Shown here piece by piece: positions 43,401-51,869 of a DNA stretch of 64,000 nt (position 1 is its first letter; each line of letters opens with the position of its first letter). This DNA is from Geodermatophilaceae bacterium URHA0031. Its GTDB lineage: Bacteria; Actinomycetota; Actinomycetes; Mycobacteriales; Geodermatophilaceae. The notes under the pieces were generated by a model. That model worked only from the letters and a program-made list of their open reading frames with translations. It was not told the origin of the DNA and did no database searches. The translations under genes and the position numbers were made by a program. Location of the stretch: positions 186,001 through 250,000 of the forward strand of contig JHVP01000004.1 in NCBI GenBank assembly GCA_000620205.1, given 5' to 3'.

Positions 43401-44405
43401 ATGAGTGCACGGGTCGTCGTGGTGACGGGTGCCAGCGGGGGCATCGGGCGGGCGACCGCGGTCGCCTTCGCCCGGCGCGGCGACCGGGTGGCGCTGCTGG
43501 CCCGGGGCGAGGTCGGCCTGCAGGCCGCGGCCGAGGACGTGCGCGCGGCCGGTGGCACCCCGCTCGCCGTGCCGGTGGACGTCGCGGACGCCGACGCGGT
43601 CGAGCGCGCGGCCGACCGGGTGGAGGCGGACCTCGGACCGATCGACGTCTGGTGCAACGTCGCCTTCACCTCGGTGTTCGCGCCCTTCTCCGAGATCAGC
43701 GCGGCCGAGTACGCCCGGGTGACCCAGGTGACCTACCTGGGGTTCGTGCACGGCACCATGGCGGCCCTCCGGCGGATGCGGGCCCGCGACCGGGGCGTCA
43801 TCGTGCAGACCGGTTCCGCGCTGGCCTACCGGGGCATCCCGCTGCAGAGCGTCTACTGCGGGGCCAAGCACGCCATCCGGGGGTTCACCGAGTCCCTGCT
43901 CACCGAGCTGAAGCACGAGGGCAGCAACGTGCACGTCACCATGGTCAACATGCCCGGGGTGAACACCCCGCAGTTCGACTGGGTGCTCAACAAGCTGCCC
44001 AAGCGGCCGCAGCCGGTCGCGCCCATCTACTCCCCCGAGTTCGTCGCCACGTCGATGGTCTGGGCGGCCGACCACCCGCGGCGCCGCGCCTGGTGGGTCG
44101 GCATCCCCACCGTGTACACGATCACGGGGAACAAGGTCGCCCCGGCGTTCCTCGACTGGTACCTGGCCCGGACCGGGATCTCCGGCCAGCAGACGGACTC
44201 CGACGCCCGCCCCGACGACCCGCAGAACCTCTGGCGGCCGGCGGACGGCGAGGGCGGCCGCGACTTCGGCGCCGAGGGGCGGTTCACCGAGGGCTCGTGG
44301 ACCCGGGACCCGCAGGTCTGGGCCAGCCGGCACCACGGGGTGGTCGCCGCCCTCACCGGCGCAGCGGCGGTCGGGGCGGCAGCACTGCTGGGCCGACGTC
44401 GGTGA
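43401..44405 (+). CDS. Short-chain dehydrogenase/reductase with C-terminal membrane segment
   Basis: 334 residues. TGASGGIGRATAVAFA cofactor motif, VQTGSALAYRG with catalytic Ser, YCGAKHAIRGF as the YxxxK motif, and a classic-SDR length core to about residue 200. The longer C-terminal part ends in GVVAALTGAAAVGAAALLGRR, a probable membrane anchor. GGAGG lies eight bases before ATG 43401. Substrate not identifiable. It overlaps the next gene by four bases (GTGA). Confidence 0.88.
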   Translation: MSARVVVVTGASGGIGRATAVAFARRGDRVALLARGEVGLQAAAEDVRAAGGTPLAVPVDVADADAVERAADRVEADLGPIDVWCNVAFTSVFAPFSEISAAEYARVTQVTYLGFVHGTMAALRRMRARDRGVIVQTGSALAYRGIPLQSVYCGAKHAIRGFTESLLTELKHEGSNVHVTMVNMPGVNTPQFDWVLNKLPKRPQPVAPIYSPEFVATSMVWAADHPRRRAWWVGIPTVYTITGNKVAPAFLDWYLARTGISGQQTDSDARPDDPQNLWRPADGEGGRDFGAEGRFTEGSWTRDPQVWASRHHGVVAALTGAAAVGAAALLGRRR

Positions 44406-44773
44406 CCCCCCGGATCCCGGCGTCCGGGGTGCTGCCGGTCGTGCGGGGCGTGGCGAACGCGGTCCTGGTCACCCGCCCGGGCGACGTGCTGCGTGCGGTG
44501 TCCACCCCGGCGCCGCCACCGGCCCGCCGGGTGGTGCGCGCGCTGGGCGCCCGCGTGGTGCTCCAGCAGGTGGCCGTCCTCGCCGTGCCGATCCGTCCGG
44601 TCGTGCTCCTCGGCGCCGCCGTGGACGCCCTGCACGCGGCGAGCATGGTGGTGACGGCACTGGCCTCGCCCCGCTACCGCCGGGCAGCCGCGCTCAGCGC
44701 GGCCGCCGCGTCCGCCTCGGCGGTCCTGGGTCTGCTCACCGCGCCGGCGGCCCAGCAGCGACCGGCGGGCTGA
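44402..44773 (+). CDS. Small hypothetical membrane protein
   Basis: 123 residues from GTG 44402, which overlaps the SDR stop. Ala/Val-rich with two to three hydrophobic segments (VVLQQVAVLAVPIRPVVLLG, and the C-terminal ALSAAAASASAVLGLLTA). No known family recognised. The coupling to the SDR suggests a partner role at the membrane. Confidence 0.7.
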   Translation: MTPRIPASGVLPVVRGVANAVLVTRPGDVLRAVSTPAPPPARRVVRALGARVVLQQVAVLAVPIRPVVLLGAAVDALHAASMVVTALASPRYRRAAALSAAAASASAVLGLLTAPAAQQRPAG

Positions 44774-44776
44774 GCC

Positions 44777-45529
44777 GTGCCGACCTGGCTGGAGGCGGGG
44801 CTGTGGGGCCTGCTGGGCGGCGGGGCACTCGTCCTGGGCGCCCTGATCGCCTGGTCCCTGCGCGTGCCGCAGGCGGTCATCGCCTCGGTCATGGCGTTCG
44901 GTTCCGGCGTCCTCATCTCCGCGGTGGCCTTCGACCTGATGGCCGAGGCGGCCGACATCGGTGGACTGCTGCCCACGGCGATCGGCTTCCTGGGCGGGGC
45001 CCTGGCCTACCTGGGGGCGAACGCCCTGCTGGCGCGGTACGGCGCCCGGCACCGCAAGCGGTCCGGGGAGCAGCAGCCGTCGGAGTCCGAGCAGGCCGGC
45101 AGCGGCATGGCGATCGCGGTCGGCGCCCTGCTCGACGGCATCCCCGAGTCCGTCGTGCTCGGCGTGGGCCTGCTCGCCGGCGGCGGCGTCAGCCTGTCGG
45201 TGCTCGCCGCGGTGTTCATCTCCAACGTCCCCGAGGGGCTGTCCAGCGCGGCCGGCATGAAGCGGAACGGCCGGTCGGCGGCCTACGTCTTCGGGGTCTG
45301 GACGACGATCGCGGTGGTGAGCGCGATCGCGGCGCTGCTCGGCTACGCGACGCTGGGCGGGGCGCCGCCGGAGCTCATCGCGGTGATCACCGCGGTCGCG
45401 GCCGGCGCGATCCTCACCATGATCGCCGACACCATGATCCCGGAGGCCTTCGAGGAGACCAGGACCTGGACCGGGCTGATCACGACGGTCGGCTTCCTGC
45501 TCGCCTTCGCCATCGACCAGGCCGGCTGA
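44777..45529 (+). CDS. ZIP family metal transporter
   Basis: 250 residues from GTG 44777, seven to eight membrane spans. TM4-TM5 carry the ZIP metal-binding signatures GALLDGIPESVVLG and FISNVPEGLSSAAG. A short hydrophilic loop (RHRKRSGEQQPSESEQ) lies between spans 3 and 4, where ZIP proteins have their variable loop. It imports or redistributes divalent metals such as zinc or manganese. It sits three bases after the small membrane protein gene. Confidence 0.92.
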   Translation: MPTWLEAGLWGLLGGGALVLGALIAWSLRVPQAVIASVMAFGSGVLISAVAFDLMAEAADIGGLLPTAIGFLGGALAYLGANALLARYGARHRKRSGEQQPSESEQAGSGMAIAVGALLDGIPESVVLGVGLLAGGGVSLSVLAAVFISNVPEGLSSAAGMKRNGRSAAYVFGVWTTIAVVSAIAALLGYATLGGAPPELIAVITAVAAGAILTMIADTMIPEAFEETRTWTGLITTVGFLLAFAIDQAG

Positions 45530-45716
45530 CCCGGCGCAGCCCTCCGGTCACCGGCAGGCGGCGAGGGCGGCGGCCTGCAGGTCGGTGTGCAGGGCGGAGC
45601 GAGCCCGCTCCCGGCGTCGGTGTTGCCCCCGGCGCAGCGGTCCAGCACCCTGTGGCCGAGCGGCGGCGCGCCTCGGCGGAGCCGCTGGAGACCACGGCGA
45701 ACAGGGGTTGCCCGGC

Positions 45717-46337
45717 ATGTACGCCCGAACGACGACCATCGACGGCGCCCCGAGCGACCTGGCGACGGGGACCGCCTACGTGCGCGAGCAGTCGATGCCG
45801 GCGCTCCGCGCGATGCCCGGCTGCGTCGGCCTCTCCATGCTCGCCTCCCGCGACTCCGGCCGGTCCATCGTCACGACGTCCTGGCGGGACGAGGAGGCGC
45901 TCCGCGCCAGCCGGGAGGGCGTCCGGCCGCACCTGGAGCAGACCGCCGCGGCGCTCGGCGGGCGACCGGAGGTGCAGGAGTGGGAGATCGCCGCGATGCA
46001 CCGCGTCCCGGAGTCGGCCCCGGGGGCCTGTTCCCGCGTCACCTGGCTCCGGACCGACCCCGACGCCGTCCAGCGCGCGGTCGACGCGGTCCGGCTCTCG
46101 CTGATGCCCAAGCTGGACGACCTGCCCGGTTTCTGCAGCGTGAGCGTGATGGTGCGCCGCGCGGACGGCCTGGCCGTGTCCGCGGTCTCCTACGACAGCT
46201 GGGCGGACCTGGAGCGGGCGGGCGAGGGTGCCCGGGAGTTCCGGGAGGAGTTCGCGCCGGCCCGGGGCATCGACACCGTGGACACCGCCGAGTTCGACCT
46301 CGTGCTCGCCCACCTGGGCGTCCCCGAGACCCGCTGA
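45717..46337 (+). CDS. Tandem ABM-like dimeric alpha-beta barrel protein
   Basis: 206 residues from ATG 45717, with AGGGG nine bases upstream. Two repeats of a ferredoxin-like fold of about 100 residues. Repeat 1 ends around SIVTTSWRDEEALRASREG; repeat 2 ends around SAVSYDSWADLERAGEG, both matching antibiotic biosynthesis monooxygenase-like halves. Each has PG(C/F)..S near its centre. Function unknown. Convergent with the cyclo-ligase gene. Confidence 0.75.
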   Translation: MYARTTTIDGAPSDLATGTAYVREQSMPALRAMPGCVGLSMLASRDSGRSIVTTSWRDEEALRASREGVRPHLEQTAAALGGRPEVQEWEIAAMHRVPESAPGACSRVTWLRTDPDAVQRAVDAVRLSLMPKLDDLPGFCSVSVMVRRADGLAVSAVSYDSWADLERAGEGAREFREEFAPARGIDTVDTAEFDLVLAHLGVPETR

Positions 46338-46359
46338 CCCGCGGCCGCGGCCCCGTCGG

Positions 46360-46932
46360 TCAGCTGCTGCGTCCGGGGAGGTCCTCCCACCCCCCGGACG
46401 GCGTCACGACCGCGGTCACCGGCCGGTCGTGCGGCTCGGCCGGCAGCTCGTCGACGCGCTCGCCGTCGAACAGCAGCGCGACGAGCACCGCGTCCGGTCG
46501 GGCGTGCACCAGCGAGCTGTCGTAGTACCCGCCGCCGCGGCCCAACCGGATCCCCCAGCGGTCCGCCGCGAGCGCCGGGACGACGACGACGTCCGCGGTG
46601 CCGAGCGCATCGGGGCCGAGCCGCGGGCCGACCGGCTCCAGCAGGCCGAAGCGGCCGGGTGCCAGGCGGCCGCTGTCCACCGCCCAGTCCAGCTCGCGGC
46701 TCACCGGCGGGATGACCGGCAGCAGCACCCGCGCGCCCAGCCCGGCCAGGGCAGCGGGGAGCCGTCCGTGCCCGGGCTCGGTGCGGTCGGGGACGAAGGC
46801 GGCCACCGTGCGCACCCCCGCCAGCGCCTGCACCAGGCTGTCGGCCACCGCCGCCGCGGCCGCGGCCGCCTCCTCCGCGGACAGCGCACGACGGCGCGCG
46901 AGCAGGCGCTGGCGCAGCACGGCCTTGGCCAT
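46360..46932 (-). CDS. 5-formyltetrahydrofolate cyclo-ligase
   Basis: 190 residues from ATG 46932, with AGGGA eight bases upstream; in-frame GTG 46956 is possible. N-terminal KAVLRQRLLARRRALS, the substrate/phosphate region LGRGGGYYDSSLV near the C-terminus, and VVPALAADRWGIRLG, all standard for the family. It converts 5-formyl-THF with ATP to 5,10-methenyl-THF, recycling folate. It lies 15 kb from tetrahydrofolate-dependent O-demethylases, which produce methyl-THF, but nothing proves a link. Confidence 0.93.
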   Translation of the reverse strand: MAKAVLRQRLLARRRALSAEEAAAAAAAVADSLVQALAGVRTVAAFVPDRTEPGHGRLPAALAGLGARVLLPVIPPVSRELDWAVDSGRLAPGRFGLLEPVGPRLGPDALGTADVVVVPALAADRWGIRLGRGGGYYDSSLVHARPDAVLVALLFDGERVDELPAEPHDRPVTAVVTPSGGWEDLPGRSS

Positions 46933-46980
46933 GACCGGTGTCCCTGGTTCGACCACCGGGGCAGCCTAGGACCGCACCGC

Positions 46981-46986
46981 TACCGT
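46981..46986 (+). promoter_or_regulatory. -10 element of a leaderless hydrolase transcript
   Basis: TACCGT, seven bases before ATG 46994, fits the leaderless TANNNT-N7-ATG layout in the 61-bp divergent region with the cyclo-ligase gene. Confidence 0.4.
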
Positions 46987-46993
46987 GCTGCCC

Positions 46994-47869
46994 ATGCCGC
47001 GCACGCAGCCCGTCGACGGTTTCTCCCTCGCCTACGACCGCTCCGGGGCCGGCCCGGCCGTCGTGCTGCTGCACGGCTGGCCGGGGAGCCGTGACGACTT
47101 CCGGCTGGTGCGGCCGCTGCTGACCGAGGGAGCCGACGTCGTCGTGCCCGACCTGCGCGGGTTCGGGGAGTCCGACAAGCACGCCGTCGACCCGGACGAG
47201 GGGTACTCGGGGGCCGCCCAGGCCCGCAGCATCAGCGGGCTCCTCGACGAGCTGGGTCTCGGGCCCGTCGTCTTGGCCGGCTACGACATCGGCAGCCGGA
47301 TCGCCCAGGCGGTCGCGCAGGCATCGCCGGACCGCGTCCGGGCACTGGTCATCACGCCGCCGGCGCCCGGCGCGGGTCGCCGCGTGCTGGACCCCGGCGC
47401 GCAGACGCAGTTCTGGTACCAGCACTTCCACCGGCTGCCGCTAGCCGCGGACCTGCTGGACGGCGACCCGGACGCCGTCCGCAGCTACCTGCGCCACTTC
47501 TGGACCACCTGGTCGGGACCGTCGTTCACCCCCTCCGAGGACGCCCTCGAGCGGCTCACCGCCGGCTACGCGCAGCCCGGCGCGTTCACCAGCTCCATCG
47601 GCTGGTACCGCGCCGGCCCGGGCATCCTGGCGCGGGGTCTCGCCGAGCGCGCCCCCGAACCCGGGGACCGCCTCCGGGTCCCCGTCCACGTGCTCTGGCC
47701 GGGCCACGACCCGCTGTTCCCGCCCGCGTGGGGCGACCGGCTGGGCGAGTTCTTCGCCGACGTGACCCTCACGCCGCTCCCCGAGGCCGGGCACTTCGTG
47801 CCGGTCGAGGCGCCCGAGGCGTTCGCCGCGGCGGTCCGCTCCGCGCTCGGCGACGTCCGCGCCGGGTAG
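46994..47869 (+). CDS. Alpha/beta hydrolase, epoxide hydrolase-like
   Basis: 291 residues. VVLLHGWPGSRDDFRLV oxyanion region, VVPDLRGFGESDK, nucleophile elbow AGYDIGSRIAQA with Asp as nucleophile (as in epoxide hydrolases and dehalogenases rather than Ser), and the catalytic His in PEAGHFVPVEAPE. No signal peptide. It probably opens epoxides or similar reactive intermediates. Convergent with the LigJ-like gene. Confidence 0.88.
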   Translation: MPRTQPVDGFSLAYDRSGAGPAVVLLHGWPGSRDDFRLVRPLLTEGADVVVPDLRGFGESDKHAVDPDEGYSGAAQARSISGLLDELGLGPVVLAGYDIGSRIAQAVAQASPDRVRALVITPPAPGAGRRVLDPGAQTQFWYQHFHRLPLAADLLDGDPDAVRSYLRHFWTTWSGPSFTPSEDALERLTAGYAQPGAFTSSIGWYRAGPGILARGLAERAPEPGDRLRVPVHVLWPGHDPLFPPAWGDRLGEFFADVTLTPLPEAGHFVPVEAPEAFAAAVRSALGDVRAG

Positions 47870-47910
47870 CCGGGCTGGTCAGCCGGCCTGCCCGGCCCGC
47901 CGCCGGGGGC

Positions 47911-48924
47911 TCACCGGCCGGCGAGCGCTGCGTCGAGCCGCGGGTACACCCGGCGGACGTTCCCCTCGAAGACGGCGGTCCGCGCGTCGGCGTCGAGGGC
48001 TGCCGCCTCGACGTAGCGGCGGGTGTCGTCGAAGTGGTGCCCGGTGCGCGGGTCGATGCCCCGCACCGCGCCCACCATCTCCGACCCGAACAGGACGTTG
48101 CCGGTGTCGACGACGTCGAGCAGCAGGTCGATGCCGGGCTGGTGGTAGACGCAGGTGTCGAAGAAGACGTTGCCCATCACGTTCGTCTCCACCGGCGGCC
48201 GCCCCAGCATGTCCGCCAGGCCCCGGTACCGCCCCCAGTGGTAGGGCACCGCTCCCCCGCCGTGCGGGATGACCAGCCGGAGGTCGGGCAGGTCGGCGAA
48301 CAGGTCGCCCTGCAGCAGCTGCATGAAGGCGGTCGTGTCGGCGTTGATGTAGTAGGCGCCGGTGGCGTGGAAGGCCGGGACGGCGGACGCCGAGACGTGC
48401 ACCATCGCCGGGACGTCGAGGGAGGTCATCGCCTCGTAGAAGGGGTACCAGCTGCGGTCGGTCAGCGGCGGTGAGGTCCAGTGCCCGCCGCTGGGGTCGG
48501 GGTTGAGGTTGCAGCCGACGAAGCCGAGCTCCTCCACGCAGCGCCGCAGCTCGGCGATCGAGCCCTCGATCGGCACGCCGGGGGACTGCGGCAGCTGGCA
48601 GACCCCGATGAAGCGGTCCGGGTACAGCGTCGTCACCCGGTGGACCAGGTCGTTGCTGCGGCGGGTCCACTCCAGGCTCACCGCCGCGTCGCCGAGGTGG
48701 GGGCCCATCGCCGAGGCCCGCGGGGAGAAGAGGGTGAGGTCGATGCCGCGCGCGTCCATCAGCCGCAGCTGGCTGCCCTCGATCGTCTCGCGGATCTCGT
48801 CGTCGCTGATCGAGGGGTAGGCCGGTGCCGCGGTGGCCGCCTCCCAGGCGGCGAGCTGCTGCTCCCGCCAGGCCGTGTGCGCCGCCGGCGCGGTGGTGTA
48901 GTGCCCGTGGCAGTCGATGATCAT
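47911..48924 (-). CDS. 4-oxalomesaconate hydratase, LigJ-like amidohydrolase
   Basis: 337 residues. The start MIIDCHGHY gives H6 and H8. H176 (AMVHVSA), H221 (LVIPHGGGAVPYHWGRY) and E282 (FGSEMVGAVRG) sit at the places of the zinc ligands and catalytic residues in LigJ, whose length is almost equal. LigJ hydrates 4-oxalomesaconate to 4-carboxy-4-hydroxy-2-oxoadipate in gallate and protocatechuate 4,5-cleavage pathways. ATG 48924 overlaps the dehydrogenase stop (ATGA). With LigU-like and LigK-like genes in the same operon the assignment is strong. Confidence 0.88.
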   Translation of the reverse strand: MIIDCHGHYTTAPAAHTAWREQQLAAWEAATAAPAYPSISDDEIRETIEGSQLRLMDARGIDLTLFSPRASAMGPHLGDAAVSLEWTRRSNDLVHRVTTLYPDRFIGVCQLPQSPGVPIEGSIAELRRCVEELGFVGCNLNPDPSGGHWTSPPLTDRSWYPFYEAMTSLDVPAMVHVSASAVPAFHATGAYYINADTTAFMQLLQGDLFADLPDLRLVIPHGGGAVPYHWGRYRGLADMLGRPPVETNVMGNVFFDTCVYHQPGIDLLLDVVDTGNVLFGSEMVGAVRGIDPRTGHHFDDTRRYVEAAALDADARTAVFEGNVRRVYPRLDAALAGR

Positions 48925-49703
48925 CGGACCTCCTCCTGCTGTCGGTCGCGGAGCTCGGTGAGCAGGTCGCGGGCGGCCGCGGCGATCCGCGGCTGCACCC
49001 CCAGCTCGGTGAGCTGCTCGGTGGCGGCGGCCATCTCGTCGGCCCGCCGGCGGGCGTGCCGGTGCGTGCCGTCGACCAGCCGGTCGATGGTGCGGTCGTC
49101 GAAGCCGGCCAGCTCGGCGCTGATGTTGCCGCGCAGCCAGTCGCCGCAGCCGGCGGCGTCCCCGGCGGCCAGCGCCTCGACCACGGCGGCGGCCAGGCCC
49201 TTGTAGAAGACGCTGCGCAGCAGCTTGCGGGAGATCGCCTCCCCCACCGGTCCCGGCTGCACGGTCACCTGGGCGCCGAGCGGCGTGATCAGCTCGGTGA
49301 AGCGCTCGGCGGCCGGGCCGGAGACCAGCATCGGGGTGCGCAGCCCCTTGCCGGGGACCGGTGCCATCAGCGCGACGTCGACGACGTCCGCCGCGCTGCC
49401 CGCCGCCTCCGCCAGGGCGACCTTGACCCCGGGCGAGGCGGTGTTCAGGTCGGCCCAGATCGTTCCGGGCCGAAGCGCGGGCAGCGCGTTGGTGAGCGCG
49501 GTGAGCGCGTCGTGCGAGCTGTTCGCGCTGAGCACGAGGTCGGCGTCGCGGACGGCGTCGGCCTCGTCGGCGCGGACGGCCACCCCCTCGACCGCGGGCA
49601 CCTCCGGGTCGTAGCCCCGGACGTCGGCGCCGGCGGCCACCAGGTCGCGGGCGATCTCCGACCCGGCCTCCCCCAGCCCGAGGACGGCGATCCGGAGGAT
49701 CAC
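48921..49703 (-). CDS. 6-phosphogluconate-dehydrogenase-like NAD(P)-binding oxidoreductase (DUF1932 type)
   Basis: 260 residues from GTG 49703, overlapping the dioxygenase stop. Rossmann motif RIAVLGLGEAGSEIARDL, LVLSANSSHDALTAL, WADLNTASPGVKVAL, VDVALMAPVPGKGL, and a helical C-terminal domain with SRKLLRSVFYKGLAAAVVEAL, the DUF1932 module. It belongs to the beta-hydroxyacid dehydrogenase superfamily. Its place between a ring-cleavage dioxygenase and the LigJ-like hydratase suggests it acts on a ring-cleavage product or an aldehyde/hydroxyacid side product, but no such role is established. Confidence 0.8.
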   Translation of the reverse strand: MILRIAVLGLGEAGSEIARDLVAAGADVRGYDPEVPAVEGVAVRADEADAVRDADLVLSANSSHDALTALTNALPALRPGTIWADLNTASPGVKVALAEAAGSAADVVDVALMAPVPGKGLRTPMLVSGPAAERFTELITPLGAQVTVQPGPVGEAISRKLLRSVFYKGLAAAVVEALAAGDAAGCGDWLRGNISAELAGFDDRTIDRLVDGTHRHARRRADEMAAATEQLTELGVQPRIAAAARDLLTELRDRQQEEVR

Positions 49704-50704
49704 CGGGCGGCTCCGTAGGCGTCGCCCTCCAGGTCGGTCTCGGCCGTCTCCTCCTGCTCCTCCCCCACCGGCGGCGTGCCGTGGGTGTGGAAGGTGGAGA
49801 TGGTCTGCAGCCCCCACGCCTGGCCCTTGGCCCGCTCGGCCGCCGACCAGTCGACCGGCTGCCAGTCCGGCGCCAGGACGAGCCGGGCGCCCGGGTTGTC
49901 CAGCTCGATCCGGTTGCCGGCCGGGTCCCAGACGTAGAGGAAGAAGCTCTGCTGGATGGTGTGCTTGTGCGGCCCGGTCTCGATGTGGATGCCGTGCTCC
50001 AGCGCCAGGTCGGCGGCGCGGAGGACGTCGTCCCGGCTGTCGACGGCGAAGGACAGGTGGTGCAGCCGGCCGGAGGTGCCGGTGTTGTCCCGGGTCCAGA
50101 CCGCGTCGTAGCCCTTGTTGGTGAAGGTGAGCCAGCTGCCGGCGACCCCGTCGTCCAGCACGATCTGCTCGGTGACCATGCCGCCGAGCGTGTCCCGCGC
50201 GAAGTCGCGGTTGGCGACGGGGTCGACCCCGAGGTAGTTGATGTGGTCGATCCGGCGCACGCTCACCCCGCGGCCCGGGTAGGCCTGCGCCTGGTTCTTC
50301 AACGCCGGCTTCAGGTCGCCCTCCGGCCGGTACCACTCGGTCTCGTGGTAGACGCCCATCTCGTGGCCGTCGGGGTCGGTGAACACGTACACCGGGCCGT
50401 AGCCGGGGTCGCCGTCCTGCCAGCCCCTCCCGAGCCCGGTCGCCTCGATCGCGGCCACCCGGCGCTGCAGCGCCTCAGGGGTGCTGGCCCGGAAGTTGGT
50501 GCGCCCCACCCCGGGCCGAGGCGCGGCGGTGAGCTTGATGGTGGTGTTCTCGTAGTCGTCCCAGGCGCGCAGGAAGACCGAGTCGCCGGACCTGCCGTTC
50601 TCGGTCATGCCGAGGTAGCGGACGTAGAAGTCCAGGCACTCCTCCGGCTTGTCGGTGAGGACCTCGACGTGGGCGAGGTGGGCGATGTCGTGCAGCGGCG
50701 GCAC
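49700..50704 (-). CDS. Extradiol ring-cleavage dioxygenase, VOC (type I) family
   Basis: 334 residues from GTG 50704, with AGGAG six bases upstream. Two VOC domains: N-terminal (about 9-120) without metal residues, and C-terminal (about 150-270) with predicted iron/manganese ligands H154 (RIDHINY), H216 (RLHHLSF) and E267 (NRIELDN). Second-sphere H248 and Y257 match those of catechol/homoprotocatechuate 2,3-dioxygenases. The position of their acid/base His (KAHD block of XylE) is Tyr199 here (NKGYDA). Gene context (LigJ, LigU, LigK homologues) suggests a gallate- or protocatechuate-type substrate rather than catechol. A hairpin precedes the gene. Confidence 0.85.
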   Translation of the reverse strand: MPPLHDIAHLAHVEVLTDKPEECLDFYVRYLGMTENGRSGDSVFLRAWDDYENTTIKLTAAPRPGVGRTNFRASTPEALQRRVAAIEATGLGRGWQDGDPGYGPVYVFTDPDGHEMGVYHETEWYRPEGDLKPALKNQAQAYPGRGVSVRRIDHINYLGVDPVANRDFARDTLGGMVTEQIVLDDGVAGSWLTFTNKGYDAVWTRDNTGTSGRLHHLSFAVDSRDDVLRAADLALEHGIHIETGPHKHTIQQSFFLYVWDPAGNRIELDNPGARLVLAPDWQPVDWSAAERAKGQAWGLQTISTFHTHGTPPVGEEQEETAETDLEGDAYGAAR

Positions 50705-50736
50705 AGGGCTCTCCTTCGAGTCGGGTGTCGTGACGG

Positions 50737-50785
50737 CCCTCCTGCAAGGGCCCGCCGCGAGCTCGGAGTGGCGGGGGCAGGAGGG
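50737..50785 (-). other. Hairpin between the tautomerase and dioxygenase genes
   Basis: CCCTCCTGC (50737-50745) pairs with GCAGGAGGG (50777-50785). An inner CCCGCC/GGCGGG stem lies between them. It sits in the 88-bp gap within the operon, a possible attenuator or processing site. Confidence 0.5.
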
Positions 50786-50792
50786 TCCTTCT

Positions 50793-51869
50793 TCAGCGCG
50801 GGAAGGCCGTGCCGTCGAAGAGCTTGCGGGCGGTGCGGACCACACCGGAGCGGATGACCCGCGGCGGCGTGACGGCGTCGTCGACGACGACGTCGACCAG
50901 CAGGTGACCGGTGGGGTGCTCGACGTCCACCTGGGAGGTGTCCCGCGGCCAGTCCGCGGTGAGCTCGTGCCCCACCGCACCCGGCAGCAGCATGCCGGTG
51001 ACCACGCTGACCGCGCCCAGCACGCCGATCGAGGTGTGCGGCTGCACCGGGATGAACGACCGCGTGCACACCTGCCCGCCGTCGCGCGGTGCGGCGAGCA
51101 GCACGGTCTTCGGCACCGACGCCGTCGACACGTCGCCCATGCCCATCAGCTCGGCGGCCTTGCGCCGGAACGCGTCGATCCGCTCGAGCAGCGCGGCGTC
51201 GGCGGCGAGCTCCTCGTGCGACTCGTACCCGGTGAGCCCGAAGGACCCCGCCAGCGCGAGCACCGCCGGCATGCCGTTGTCGACGCAGGTCACCTCGATC
51301 CCCTCGACGGTGTCCCGGACCTGCCCCGTGGGCAGCAGCGCGCCGGTGGCCGAGCCCTCCGTGTCGGTGAACGCCAGCACCACCGGCGCGGCCGTCCCCG
51401 GCACGCCGGCGATCTCGACGTCGCCGCGGTACTCGACCCGGCCGCCGGGCGTGGGGAAGGTGGCGACGGCGACGCTGTCGGAGTTCACCATCCGGATGCG
51501 GACGCTGGTCTCACCGTCGGTGGCGGGCACCAGCCCGCGCTCGACCGCGAACGGCCCGACCCCGGCGAGGATGTTGCCGCAGTTCTGCCGGTCGCTCACC
51601 GTCGCCTCGTCCACGCCGAGCTGCAGGAACAGGTAGTCGACGTCGGCGTCGGGGTGCTCGGACGGCGAGACGACCGCCACCTTGCTGGTCAGCGTGGTCG
51701 CGCCGCCCAGCCCGTCGATCTGCCGCGGGTCGGGGCTGCCCATCAGGCGCAGCAGCAGGTCGTCGCGCGCCACGGGGTCGGCGGGCAGGTCCCGCGCCTC
51801 GAGGAACAGGCCGCGGGAGGTACCGCCGCGCAGCATCGTGCAGCGGACACCGGTGTCGTCGTAGCTCAT
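50793..51869 (-). CDS. 4-oxalomesaconate tautomerase, PrpF/LigU-like
   Basis: 358 residues from ATG 51869, overlapping the aldolase stop (ATGA). PrpF signature CTMLRGGTSRGLFL at the N-terminus, GLGGATTLTSKVAVV, DRQNCGNILAGVGPFAVERGL, and a second diaminopimelate-epimerase-like half with CVDNGMPAVL and QPHTSIGVLGAVSV. LigU/GalD proteins isomerise 4-oxalomesaconate tautomers ahead of hydration by LigJ. The family also includes aconitate isomerases, but the operon favours the LigU role. Confidence 0.87.
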   Translation of the reverse strand: MSYDDTGVRCTMLRGGTSRGLFLEARDLPADPVARDDLLLRLMGSPDPRQIDGLGGATTLTSKVAVVSPSEHPDADVDYLFLQLGVDEATVSDRQNCGNILAGVGPFAVERGLVPATDGETSVRIRMVNSDSVAVATFPTPGGRVEYRGDVEIAGVPGTAAPVVLAFTDTEGSATGALLPTGQVRDTVEGIEVTCVDNGMPAVLALAGSFGLTGYESHEELAADAALLERIDAFRRKAAELMGMGDVSTASVPKTVLLAAPRDGGQVCTRSFIPVQPHTSIGVLGAVSVVTGMLLPGAVGHELTADWPRDTSQVDVEHPTGHLLVDVVVDDAVTPPRVIRSGVVRTARKLFDGTAFPR

